From the NCBI RefSeq assembly GCF_019399895.1, contig NC_091878.1, forward strand, positions 4,836,001 through 4,900,000: 64,000 nt of DNA, read 5' to 3'. Below the pieces are notes generated by a model. That model had not been told where the DNA came from, did not search any database, and saw only the letters and a list, made by a program, of their open reading frames with translations. Both the position numbers and the translations under genes were made by a program. Of this stretch, positions 53,201-64,000 are shown one piece after another. How positions within the stretch are numbered: position 1 is the stretch's first letter; each line of letters opens with the position of its first letter. This DNA is from Cardiocondyla obscurior (lineage: Eukaryota > Arthropoda > Insecta > Hymenoptera > Formicidae).

Positions 53201-56200
53201 AATAGAAATGTAATCGCGGAAATATCAAATCCGAATGCAAAAATCAAGATCACGATCGTTTCCCGTACGAGCGATTAAAAGAAAAACATTAGTATTAGGT
53301 GGCGCTTACGTGATTAAGATCATAATTATGCATACACGTGTGTCCATTCACTCAATTAATTGTCAATTTATTTAACATTGACTTTGTTACTTAATCAATG
53401 AATTCCGTTTTCTTACGTACAAATATATGCGCGAAGTTTATGAATTGATCGGTAATCGTCAATTAGAATACAATTAAAATTTTTAATTCTTCTTTGTAAT
53501 CTAATCATTACTTACATACTGTTATTAAAAAAATTTTAATTTAATTATACTTGTAAATATTAACAGAAAATGAAAAAATCACATAATCGGAATTTTCGTA
53601 TTACATAAAAAAAAAAAAAAAAATAAGTAAATAAAATTATTTAAATTGTTAATAAATGTATTAAATGGAACGTGGCCTCAAAATCTACAGTTTCTCTTGA
53701 AACAGATTTATATTTACTGCCACTTGCTGTATGAAAATTGGTAATATGTGTAACACTATCTTCGCAAGGTAAACTTTCCAACCGATTTATAACGAAATCG
53801 AGGACACAAACAACGACAGGGTGGTTTCAAATTTATCAGGGCCGCTGATAATAATTACAGGCAAATTAATCGGTCGCATCGAAATGTAAAGTGTGCATCT
53901 CCTTATAAAAATTGTTTAATATTTCTCTTCCATTGCAATTTTGTAATTTGTGTTTTGCTTTCGTCATCTTTCGTACCAGCCAAAAAAAAAAAAAAAAAAA
54001 AAAAAAATACACACAGTACTTGTTACGACATAGCGACATAAAACAAATACTTGTTCAAACTGATCATATATATATTAGTCAAGCTTTGAAGCGTTTTTTT
54101 TTTTATTATGTCGAAATAAACGATATAGTGTGCGGGAGTCGTTTCTAAACAATTTATAAAGTCGCTTGAGAATTAAAACTTGCTCTTTTAGAGAATTAAT
54201 ATGTCTAACTGAATATTTTCTAATTTTTTTTGCAGCACTTAATGTCCGGATGGCTGTTGGACTACAGTTATAAATGTCAACCGGTCGACTATTCCCACAA
54301 TCCATCCGCTTTGAGGATGGCAAACCTCTGTTGGTGGTACTTTATCAGCAAATTTACGGAATTCGCTGACACGGTACGATTTAGTTTTATTCAATCCGCG
54401 TAATAATCGACAACGGTGAGCGAATAACGCGAATCTAAAAGATGGATTTTTTTTTTTTTTTTGTTTAATAAATATAACAAGAATGATATACATCACGTGA
54501 TATAATCTAAACGCGCAAAGAAATTTGTGCTTCGTACATTATCCCATAAAACTTGTATGCTAATACAGTATTTCTTTTTTTTCAATATCAAGGTAAAAGA
54601 AAGATTTTTTTTTGGTTTTTTTAAATCAAGACCGATTAATCTTCCGTGTGACTTCAACATTCAGACTTTTTTTTTCGGTAAAAAAAAAAAAAAGCATTAA
54701 CGTAGAATTTCCCGGTATAAAAAGCAGGATTTATAAACGCCTACCCGAAGTTCAGAAATGAAACGGAATGTCATCGATACACCGCGTTATCTCTATGCAA
54801 AGCAGCCGAAACCAGTTTCACGTGAAATATAAAAGTCAGCTCGGTCGAGTCTAATTAAAATACGAGGGCGAAAAGTAATCTATTATCTGCCTGCGCTTTT
54901 GAATCTTAATTTAAGACACAAAGTTAATTTTCTGTTGAAAATTGCGCGCAGTCAAGCAAGAAAAACGTATCGCATACTTGTTGATTGTCGATTGGCGAAC
55001 GCTATGCATTTTCGATGAACGTACGCGTACGTATAATAAACAGACCAAAAGGCGGGGAAAGAGTGGGAAACTATTCGCCGCTAGCTATTCCGCGAGAATC
55101 GCATAATTATGTACGAACGCTCGTGTATCCCTTCTTGCGACGCAATAACCCTTAAGCAATCATTTCCATTAGCACGAGCGAGCACGACCAGCGCCGAATC
55201 GCTGTCGAGCACGCAATCATGCCAGTGGATTAAAGGAGCAGATAAGATTTAATCGACCAATCGCCACTGGTTTGCTAGATATATTCTGGCCGAATAACCC
55301 GACAATCTCGTAAAGCGGGTGTTTAGTTACCAGGGTAAAACGAAAGAAAGAGAGACAGAAAGCGCAATAAGACTTTCGACAGCGCGTGTGCGAAATTCAA
55401 CAGAACATAGGAATCATCGCGAAACGGGCTTTTTCATCATTTCGTTCGTTGCTCAATTTTGACAGCGGCATATGTTGCCACTATCGCGTTCTATCGTGCC
55501 AGGATGATGAAAATTATCGCGCTTCGTTAATGAACATAGATATTTAACATGAGATACTACTCGCGGGCCTCGCATTACCGACAATTAGCACGAGAATGGA
55601 AATATTACTTGGTCCTCTCTTCCAAATTAAACGGCCGATAGAATTTCGCTGTTTCTTGTCAAATTTTAGAAAGCTCAAATCAATCATAAATAAATTAGAA
55701 TAAATTAATAAATCACTCTAAATGACAAAACTCGGAAATTTAATGTCTCTCTCTAATAAAAAAAGAGCTTTCTCAATTTCAATTTCAATTTCAATTTCAA
55801 ATTTCCTGATATCTCATTTCAATTTCTAGTATCTTAATAATTAAATTCACATGCGTTGTATAATTAGTCCGCTTCACTTTCAATTTATTTTATGTAGGTT
55901 ACAGCAGGTGAGACGGACAAGCGAACCTAAATCATAGGTCATTGAATCTAAAATCTAAGCTAAGCGACAGGAAATTACGAGAGCTCATGAAATTTCGTAA
56001 CAGTATTACTCATCAAAATTTCAGGTATTCTTCGTGTTGCGCAAGAAAGACAGTCAGGTGACATTCCTGCATTTATATCACCATTCGCTAACACCCCTCG
56101 AGACGTGGATTTGCGTGAAATTTATCGCAGGCGGGCACGGCACCCTCGGCAATCTTATAAACAACGCCGTGCATGTGGTCATGTACGCGTATTACATGTT

Positions 56201-59200
56201 AGCGGCCATGGGTCCGGAATTTCAGAAGTATCTATGGTGGAAAAAGCATCTGACCACTGTACAACTGGTAAGTAATCGATCGCGTGCATCTTTTCTCCCA
56301 CTAATACGAATCGTTTAAACACAGTTTCGAAGCTTAAACCGACAGATCTGATTAAGGATATAATGAACGACAATGCACGAAACGTTTAAGTGCCGCAATT
56401 AAATCAAATACGAAAATAATAATGACAAAAAAGCGCCGGAGTTTTTTTTTCTTCTTCTTGCGCGTTGATTATACAATTTAAAGTACGATTTAATGTTGAA
56501 AATCATATAGATAAAAGTCCGATACAAATGATATAGATTAATTTCCGACGAATTGCACGTTTGACGTGAAGGAATCTGGAAAAAAATTACTATCTTTTAG
56601 GAAAGGAATTCTTTCCTCGTTACGCAGCGTATAATTTCAGCAGGCCCGATGTTTGTCGGCTCGTATACTTGGGCTGTACGCAATAATGCCGGACAAAACT
56701 CCGCGGCGGGAGTATAAAGCAAAAGTGCAACACGTGACCAAATTTTCCGAATCACAGGCGCGCGGTAATAGAGCGAGCGATCTTTTTCCGCGCACGAATC
56801 AAAACCGATCTTCTTGCACAACGCGGTGAGTTTCGCGCCGTGGCGATAATAACCAGCGTCGTTGAAAGTGAATGGACGGACACTACTGACCCACTGAGTA
56901 TGCTTTAATGATTTAAAGGGTGCACATCGGCAATACGAGAATTATGCTAATCGCCCCGAGACACGCAGTGTATTTGCCGTCCACCTACGAATCTACTTTG
57001 CGACGCAATGTCCCAACGGCAGAGGCTTTTCAAACGAAGATCGAGCGCCGAGCGTCGATTGTCACAATGCAAATAATTTTATACCGTATTTCAAGGACGG
57101 TGCTTAGCGGTAATATTAAGAAAAACGCTAGATAGAACATTTCGATGATTAAAGATAAATCTTCGCTTTTCATAAGAAAGCCTGAAGGTGCGTGTGCACT
57201 TAGCGAACGAACACAGCGACCGCGAACATTTCTCGGCGGTGTGTATCGTTGGTGTGTTATTTCTGTCGCGTTCAGCGTTCGTTCGCAAGTGTATACACAT
57301 CTTAACCCGTCTACCGTACTTTGTCGCCGGTTTTTCTTGCGTGCCACTTTACTGGCTGAAAGCGTTTCGGATCCAAAAGAGATCTCGCGGTGAGATTCTC
57401 ACGGCGATGACCATGATGACGTTAAATCAATCACGCGCGCTTTAAGGCTTTAATTAGGAAATAAAAAAAAAAAACTGCACCGACTGCTTCGAACTTCGTA
57501 ATCCATGAAATAGTATGCATGAAACTTCTAACGAAATACGTTGCGTATGCTTGAAACAAATTGCGCGAGGATAATACGTTTCACATTTATAGCATTTAAA
57601 CGTTGTTTACTACTAAGTAGAAAGCATTAGTAGTATCTCGATACGCGTAAAGTAATAATTTTTATTATAATTATTTTGTTATTCATGCAAATTATTTTAA
57701 TAATTATTGAAATAAATTTAAAAACTTCAAGTAAATACTTTTAAATCTTTATCTACGTACATATTTAACGCTTAGACAATTTCTTTTAAAATTTTAAAAA
57801 CTTTTTTCTTTTATTTTTTTTTAACGATAATAGCAGAAAATGTTTTGTAAGTCGTTTTTACGCTATAAGACATCGATAAAAAAAATAAAAAAATTAGTGT
57901 AGCTCGTTTTTTTGTTGTCGATAAAATGTGCGAAGTACCGTGCTACTTCTAGTACCGCTACTAATCGGGATACTGCTAAAATCAACTTTGCGCCGCTGCA
58001 GGAAAGAGGGCACGTTCGAAAAACCGGCGTCGGCCGCGGCCGGCCCGGATACGCGAATTGCGCGACCGGACTCGCGATCGCTCACGGATTCTGGGCCATC
58101 GGCCGTTGGTGTTCGTTAGATCGGTCAATCCCGGTCTCTACCTAGGCAAAATTTCACGCCAAGCGCACGTAGGTAGGGGTGAGGGAAAGTGAAAAGTACA
58201 ACGCGCGTTGGGCAATTCGACTTGACTAGACCTCGCTTTAGCCAGCCGCCGAACTCGGCCAACCACGTTGGTAGTGGCGCAACAATTTGGCATTCCGATA
58301 TACCATACGGCATCTGTATACCACCACCGTCGCCGTCATCGCGACCACCATCGTCGTCGTCGTCGTCGTCGTCGCGGTCCACCATCGTCCTCATCGCCAC
58401 CACCGCCGCGACCCCCGGACCAACCGTCCCCGTCCTCGTCCTCGTCGTCGCTGTCGCTGCAACCGGCGTCGCGAACCACCGCGAACCGGCCACATACCTG
58501 CGAAGCCTCACCTATATGCCTCAACCTATCCCAGTTTATCTCGCAAGACCATCGATTTGTTACATGGCGCATATGTCCGGCCGAGATACAGGTGTACTGG
58601 TACGCTCGCTTTGTGTCCACTCGTGACGCATTCCCTGGAGGGGTTTCGTCGCGAGACAAGAACGCGTAGATAGGGATACAAGGCGGTATCGAAGGAAAAA
58701 AAAAAAAGAAAAAAAAAAAAGTTTCTTCGATGACGAAACCGCTTTGAATCGAATGAGAGATTTGTTGAGATTTGCACGCCGCCATTTAATCTTTCAATGC
58801 GTTGCTACATCGACTATCGCGCTAAAGATTTAAGATATCTGATTGTTTAAACGGACAGTGATCGAGAATTCATAGCTTTACTTGAAAATTAATTTCACGG
58901 AACGAAATGAAACGTAATGCTCAGAGAGTTCAAGAATACGATAGTCGGACTTTTCAACAGAATTAAGCAAGCGTTTTATAATAAATTAATCAATTTATGC
59001 TGAATTAGATTACGTTAACAAAAACTTTTTTTTTCTAATTGTCTAGCAAATCGAGACTTAATGTTTTCAAATAGACGAGTAAAAAAAATTAATATCTAGT
59101 AAATTATCTAGTTTAAAAAATTCTACATAATCAATGTATTGTATTGCAGTGTTAATACAACCACGATAAATTAACCAACATCAATCAAACAATTTCACGG

Positions 59201-60618
59201 ATTACTTAAGACTTAATTATTAGTTGTTTGAAATATTAAATTGTTGCGGCAAAAAATATTTTCTTTTCAACATCTCCAATAAATTTAATAATCTCTGATA
59301 TTTAAACGGTGTGGTAAAATATCTTTAAAGACATCGGGCTTGAAAAATTTTAATTCTAAATTTCGTAATAGATGCACGCGCGCACGCTCTAATGTTTATT
59401 ACGACAAGCATGAAAAATCTAAAAAACTTAATCACTTGCAAAGAAAATTTATATCATAAATCGTGTGCAATTTTTCGCATTTTTAACTTTCCATGCCGAT
59501 ATTTTTGAAACCCTGGGTGTGAATTTTTCAGAGACAGCGCGTTTCATTCGCGAAATGCGACCATTCACGGAAAATAACCGCACTCTCACAAATCTCGTTT
59601 CATGTGTCGCGAAACAGGATTGAGGTAGGACGCGATACGAAAAGAATCAATAACAAAGTATGTAATTACATTGGCGAGTTTTTTGCCAGGAAATTCATGG
59701 TGAGTTTGCTTGTTCGCGCGCCGGAAATTTGGTCATCGCACGCCTGCGATATATCCGTACTTTCTATAAGTCGGTCAACAATGTTTGACATTTATACGCC
59801 GAGTCACCCTAATGAATAGGAATCTCTTTTCTTTCGCGCATTTTATACCGAAGACAATTCAGACGCAAGAAAATACCAGTTGCACGGTAAATCCTACACA
59901 AAAGTCGTGCCGGGTACAGCGCTCGCACGCCACCAATATTGTCTCATTCACAGACCGGCCTCTCGATCGTTGTACATTAAGAAAGAACGATATGCGCTGG
60001 GTATATTAGATATATGGACAGTTATTGCTACATACTGCATTGCGTTCTTTCTTCGAATCGCTTAATGAATTCGGTTGCAATACGGAGTTGATCGAGTCAA
60101 TCGAGTAATACGCAACGCACGGTTGTGCAGGAAATCGAGAAAAACATAATGCGCGCAATGTAAAATACGAGGTCGGCCGATAACCTTTTATTTAATAAAA
60201 CGGCGCTTTAATTTAATTATCTAATTAAAAAAAAAAAAAGTGTTTTCCTGTTTTTTTTTTATTTAAACGATTATTCTATACGATTTATACTAATTCTAAG
60301 TAGCTGTACGTTTAAGCCCGGAATTTTTGTACTTTGATTGTAACGCTCTTAGCCACCGACGATTTTACTCACCGCTTCTAGATTTTAGTATCCGGTTAGC
60401 ATTGCTAAATCCGCTGAATTGTTAAATCGATGTTGCAGGTGCAGTTTTTCTTGGTGTTTGTGCATAGCGCGCAAGCCCTCATCTTCGATTGCGGCTACCC
60501 GAAACTGGTCGCGGCCCTCCTTCTACTTCACGCAACGATCTTCTTCGTGCTCTTCTCGGACTTTTACAGATCCGCTTACCGTAGAGGAAAGTCCGCGAAG
60601 GAACTCAAGGCTGAATAG
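50243..60618 (+). CDS. ELO-6: fatty acid elongase (ELOVL family, ELOVL7-like), complete, 4 coding exons, long introns
   Basis: Exons are 50243-50581, 54236-54373, 56025-56267 and 60439-60618, encoding 299 aa; all introns are phase 0, GT-AG. Motifs are DPRVSDWP (50-57), KFTEFADT (152-159), HLYHH (175-179), HVVMYAYY (209-216) and TTVQLVQ (236-242). DFYRSAYRR follows the last membrane helix, a typical elongase ending. KFTEFADT and the overall sequence look closest to the ELOVL7/CG31522-type insect elongases, by recollection only. The N-terminus is about 30 residues longer than in the cluster copies. Met20 (50300) and Met36 are alternative starts, and I chose the first ATG after the acceptor at 50240. 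The C-terminus LKAE is not a canonical dilysine signal. Uniquely in the family here, it lacks the phase 1 intron before Asp-Pro and has introns of 3.7, 1.7 and 4.2 kb. Confidence 0.95.
50582..54235 (+). other. ELO-6 intron 1 (3.7 kb)
   Basis: It begins GTACAA and ends TTTTTTTGCAG. It holds AT-rich DNA, a less AT-rich first kilobase and an A26 run (53982-54007). No embedded gene was recognised. Confidence 0.85.
54374..56024 (+). other. ELO-6 intron 2 (1.7 kb)
   Basis: It runs from GTACGA to TTTCAG. It contains four perfect AATTTC units (55775-55798) and a less AT-rich core at about 54.7-55.6 kb without coding frames. Confidence 0.85.
56268..60438 (+). other. ELO-6 intron 3 (4.2 kb) with an embedded GC-rich segment
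   Basis: It runs from GTAAGT to TTGCAG. In the middle, about 57.9-58.7 kb, is a GC-rich block with TCG, ACC and GTC triplet repeats. Frames open on both strands there are low-complexity (Ser, Asp, Arg, Pro runs). Nothing else was recognised. Confidence 0.8.
58321..58460. repeat. Triplet-repeat block inside ELO-6 intron 3
   Basis: (TCG)8 at 58351-58374 is flanked by ACC/CCG triplets and by CTCGTC/GTCGCTG repeats up to about 58460. Six-frame reading gives homopolymeric Ser/Asp/Arg/Val stretches, so the frames covering it are not credible genes. Confidence 0.85.
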
Positions 60619-62575
60619 AACACACGACGGACATACGAAAGGGAAAATCTTCGTTCCAACGACGAACGAAACACGCAATACATACGTACACATATATCGC
60701 GTCGAAATGTGGCTCCTTTCTACACCGGTGAACTTTTACGCTCGTTAATGTATCGATAAGATGAGAAGCTCATTGAGCGGCCACATATGCTCGAAAATGT
60801 CAATTGTCGGTAAAGCGCGAAAGGAATAAATACGCGCGTTTTAAAGAACGTAAGAATTTCTGATACTCTGCGAACGATAAAATTATTAAAATCGCGAAGA
60901 AAATTAAGAAAAAAAAAAAAAAAGAAAGAAAAAAGAAAAAATTAAGAAACTAAGGCGCCGAATAAAAAAAAAAAACTATGCCTCGATAATAATAAATATT
61001 TTTTTATTAAATTATAATTGTAGAAAACTGCAAGTAGCGTAGGAGAAAATTGTAGCGAGAAAAAAAACTGATAAGTGAAAACGAGAGGTCAGTCGGTCAG
61101 CGGGGTAATGATATTTTGTTTGATTGTTTCTCTTATCAATTTGGTAAAGCGTTACAACCAAAGTCTGCGATGACACAGAAAGGACCGTCCATTAGAAATT
61201 CCTTTATGTAAAGTAATGATCAAACGTGATTGTTTAGTCGCTTTTAGAAGATAAATTGTATCGGCTATCGATACATAAACGTCGTGTTAAAACGTTTGAC
61301 TGATAAAAAAAAAAAAACAAATCGAGGTCAAACGTTTCACTGGTGCGGAGCGTTAGGTTTGCTTCCGTAAGGAAGATGATTTTAATTTGTTATATTCTTC
61401 CGGGGCATGTATTTTCCGCAGGAAAATCCGTATCTCGCGTGTACTAACTTCATCAGTCTTAAATGCTTCTGTCATGTTCTAATCGGCTCTATCGCTCAAC
61501 TAAGATTATTCTTTAGAGAGTTAAGAATCTCGAGGGATAAAAACGAAACGAGATTAGACTATTTTACTTCATGCGCATAATATTGATTTACGTTTCTAAA
61601 TAGTTCTAATTAAAGTAAAGCGGAAACAAAAATATAGGACAAGCTTATCCCCGAGTTGAAAGTGCTGTCACATAATTTCAATTTAAAAAATAAAAAAAAA
61701 AAAGAGTGGAGCAATCGGGAAACATGTGCTCTTTAATGCGGAAGAAATTGCCGAATGCCGCAATGCGGTACGGACTACGACAGACTCTAACTAATAAGTT
61801 AATATATCGAGAACTAGGTAGACATGTGCAAATAAATTCACATATTCATATCAATGATGCATTTGTAATACAAAATCTCCGTCTTTTCGAGAAAAAAAAA
61901 AAGAAAAACACCTTTTGAACGTGCCAGTAAATTAAAAAAAAAAAAAAAAAATGTTAACCCAAAGCTAATCGTTTGAAAAAAAAAATCACGCACTACAGAC
62001 GGAAGCCTAAATTATTTTAACGTATTTTATTGCTTCGATTTGTCTTATCAAACTCACCATGCTGTGAGGCACAGAGAGGCGGTATACATATAGAAGGATA
62101 TTTATCGTTTGATTTTTAACGGAGAGAAGTGTCTCGCGAGATCACGCTGGTGTTTCACAACTTATTCTACTTCCACGGGATTACATAGCGAGACGCGAGA
62201 TGACGAGTATCGCAAAGAGACGATAGAACCGGCGCGGACGCACGGCCCGACGCCGTCGGAGAGGACCCGCGGAGTTGCACGTCCGCGAGGAGCTTCCCCG
62301 TTTTATCGATTCTCTTGATAAAGCTGCGCAGCCACGAGGAGCGCACGAAGCGATCGCGAATAATGCTAGGCGACGACCGAGGGGCGATCGCGACGACACC
62401 GTCGAGGTTTAACAGTTTGTACGATATAAGATGATAAGTTATTAATTATCTCGGCGCGAGACAATAATCTTAGGGTTACGGCCCTCGCGTACGCCGGTCG
62501 CGCATGCACCGCTTTGTATATATTGTATCTCCCATTTTGTAACGATGAATAAAGTATTAATTAAAATATTGACGA
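60619..62575 (+). other. Probable 3' UTR of ELO-6 with alternative poly(A) signals
   Basis: A proximal AATAAA lies at 60825-60830, about 200 bases after the stop. A distal one, in TTTTGTAACGATGAATAAAGT, lies at 62548-62553. Between them is non-coding sequence including a GC-rich patch at 62.2-62.5 kb. Either a short or a roughly 1.95-kb 3' UTR is possible. The distal sequence could instead belong to an unrecognised non-coding transcript. Confidence 0.4.
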
Positions 62576-63079
62576 CTAATTAATTATCTGTTGCATTTGT
62601 TAGTTAATTTTCCTAATATGTATAATCAGCGAGATAAAAAGCGACTGTTAATAAAGCGTGCTTCAACACGAAGATAATTATATCCAATTGAGTGGATTTA
62701 TTAACGTATTATCACACAGCTATTAGAAAATAATTTTTTTTTTTTTTTTTATTAACCTTTTTTGTGATGTTAGGTGCAGATATATGTATATTATACATTG
62801 AAAGAATTTTTTAATTTGCCAAACACTATGACCCGTAAAATCATGCAGGCCTTTCGAAGAGTAACGCTTATACTCGAAAGATAAGAAAACACGTTACTGT
62901 ACCTAATACCGATAAACGTTTCACGCGGTCTCTTTATTGTGATGTAGCCGGTCATCTTTGTCGGCGTTCTAACCCTACTTTCTTTTCTCGAACGCTCGTG
63001 ATGTGTCTGGCCGTGTTGTTCGAAGTATCTGAGTAAAGATCGTTATAAAAGTGAAAACTCGATAAGTGATTTGCTCACG
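62576..63079 (+). promoter_or_regulatory. Promoter region of the U2A' gene
   Basis: About 500 bases separate the distal ELO-6 poly(A) signal from the U2A' start codon. The first half is AT-rich with a T run. From about 62930 the sequence is more balanced, as expected for a housekeeping 5' UTR and promoter. I see no convincing TATA box and cannot fix the start site. Confidence 0.3.
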
Positions 63080-64000
63080 ATGGTGAAACTAACGCCGGAA
63101 CTTATAGAGCAGTCGATGCAGTACATTAATCCTGTGAAGGATCGCGAGTTAGATCTCCGAGGTTTGTATAGGACCGCTCGTAATATCTCCCGTTGTTATT
63201 TCATTATATATGCGTTTTATTACTTTCGCGTCGTTCTTATGTTGCAGGATATAAAATACCCACCATTGAGAACCTGGGCGCGACTTTGGTAAATACATAC
63301 TTTGTTAGGATATCCGATACATTACTACGTTCGATTACTGGATTATAATATATTGCTCTTCACGCAGGATCAATTCGATACGATAGATTTTTCCGACAAC
63401 GACATACGTAAGCTGGATGGATTTCCACTTTTAAAGAGGATAAAGACTTTGTTTTTTAATAACAATCGTATCGTCAGAATTGGCGAAGGGCTGGAACATA
63501 GTATACCAAACTTGGAAACTCTAATGTTAACTGGCAACATGATACAGGAATTGGGCGACTTGGAGCCTCTAATACCATTGCAGAAGCTTACAAACTTATG
63601 CCTCCTTCAGAATCCAGTATCTGCCAAGCCACAATACAGACATTACGTAGTCTATAGATTTCCTCAACTGAAGCTTCTCGACTTTCGGAAAATCAAGCAG
63701 ACCGAGCGCGAATCGGCGGCTGAATACTTTAGGAGCAAGCGGGGTAAGGAGATGGCGTATGAAATTGCTAAAAAAGTGAAGGCACAAACAGCAGGTACAA
63801 CTGTGGACAAGCCTTTGACTACTCCGGAGGAACGTAACAAAATTCGGGAGGCTATTACGAACGCATCTTCGTTGGAAGAAGTACAGAGGCTTAGTAAATT
63901 GTTACAAGCTGGTCATATACCTGGCGAAGAAAGACTGCAAAATGGTACGCGAACCTTACAAGATTTTCTGTACATATCGGACGTGCTTTTAGATATATTT
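63080..64000 (+). CDS. U2A: U2 small nuclear ribonucleoprotein A' (U2A'/SNRPA1), 5' part, runs off the window
   Basis: Exons are 63080-63161, 63248-63288 and 63368 to at least 63944. The protein opens MVKLTPELIEQSMQY, followed by RELDLRGYKIPTIENLG, the well-known N-terminus of U2A'. Leucine-rich repeats follow from about residue 43 (IDFSDNDIRKLDGFPLL) to about 125, then the cap region with YRHYVVYRFPQLKLLDF and a helical C-terminal part. U2A' binds U2B'' and stem-loop IV of U2 snRNA in the spliceosome. About 250 residues are in view, near the full human length, so little is missing. After NGTRTLQ the similarity fades, and AATG|GTACGC at 63941-63950 may be a donor, so 63945-64000 may be intron. 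Intron 1 (86 bp) uses the unusual donor GTTTGT. Intron 2 is 79 bp. Confidence 0.95.

Noticed and set aside
58125..58785. Several 128-149-codon frames on both strands
   Set aside because: They cross triplet repeats and consist largely of Ser, Asp, Arg, Pro, Gly and Phe runs. Overlapping frames on both strands and the position inside an ELO-6 intron argue for repeat artefacts.
63945..64000. Continuation of the U2A' reading frame to the window edge
   Set aside because: The frame stays open, but similarity to U2A' stops near 63944 at a GTACGC that could be a donor. I did not treat the last 18 codons as certain coding sequence.
1..64000. CRISPR arrays, rRNA, transposase or reverse transcriptase genes
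   Set aside because: No regularly spaced repeats, rRNA-like blocks or recognisable transposon protein motifs were seen on either strand.

Overview
The window is AT-rich insect nuclear DNA. Genes are split by short GT-AG introns (about 70 bp to several kb), intergenic DNA is full of poly-A/T runs, and there are no operons or bacterial-type signals. Protein similarity and the expanded elongase family fit an insect, most likely an ant or other hymenopteran. The species-level guess is inference.

Layout. Six complete genes for ELO-family very-long-chain fatty acid elongases (ELOVL; 3-ketoacyl-CoA synthases of the endoplasmic reticulum) can be assembled exon by exon. They are called ELO-1 to ELO-6 here. 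ELO-1 (586-2208), ELO-2 (6096-7618), ELO-3 (11442-12868) and ELO-4 (14362-16066) run head to tail on the + strand. ELO-5 (20703-18881) lies on the - strand, convergent with ELO-4. A stretch of about 29 kb without a recognisable protein gene follows (about 21-50 kb). ELO-6 (50243-60618, + strand) has long introns. The last gene, starting at 63080 and running off the window, encodes the U2 snRNP protein A' (U2A'/SNRPA1), which is unrelated to lipid metabolism.

All six elongases keep the HxxHH box and the TxxQxxQ motif. ELO-3 and ELO-4 are a recent tandem pair, both 269 aa with near-identical exon lengths. The six genes use different subsets of the same six intron positions, so introns have been lost piecemeal as the family expanded. 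ELO-2 departs from the family consensus near the catalytic boxes. Together the cluster probably supplies elongation steps for very-long-chain fatty acids, in insects often precursors of cuticular hydrocarbons and pheromones. That role is known for the family but not shown by the sequence.

Outside the genes the clearest signals are inverted repeats: a hairpin of about 185 bp inside the last intron of ELO-4, a decayed foldback of about 415 bp at 8.7-9.1 kb, and several short near-perfect palindromes. There is also a tRNA-derived SINE-like relic at 38.0-38.1 kb, and a GC-rich island at 38.7-39.5 kb with an unassigned 86-codon open frame. I found no CRISPR array, rRNA, intact tRNA, or transposase or reverse transcriptase gene.
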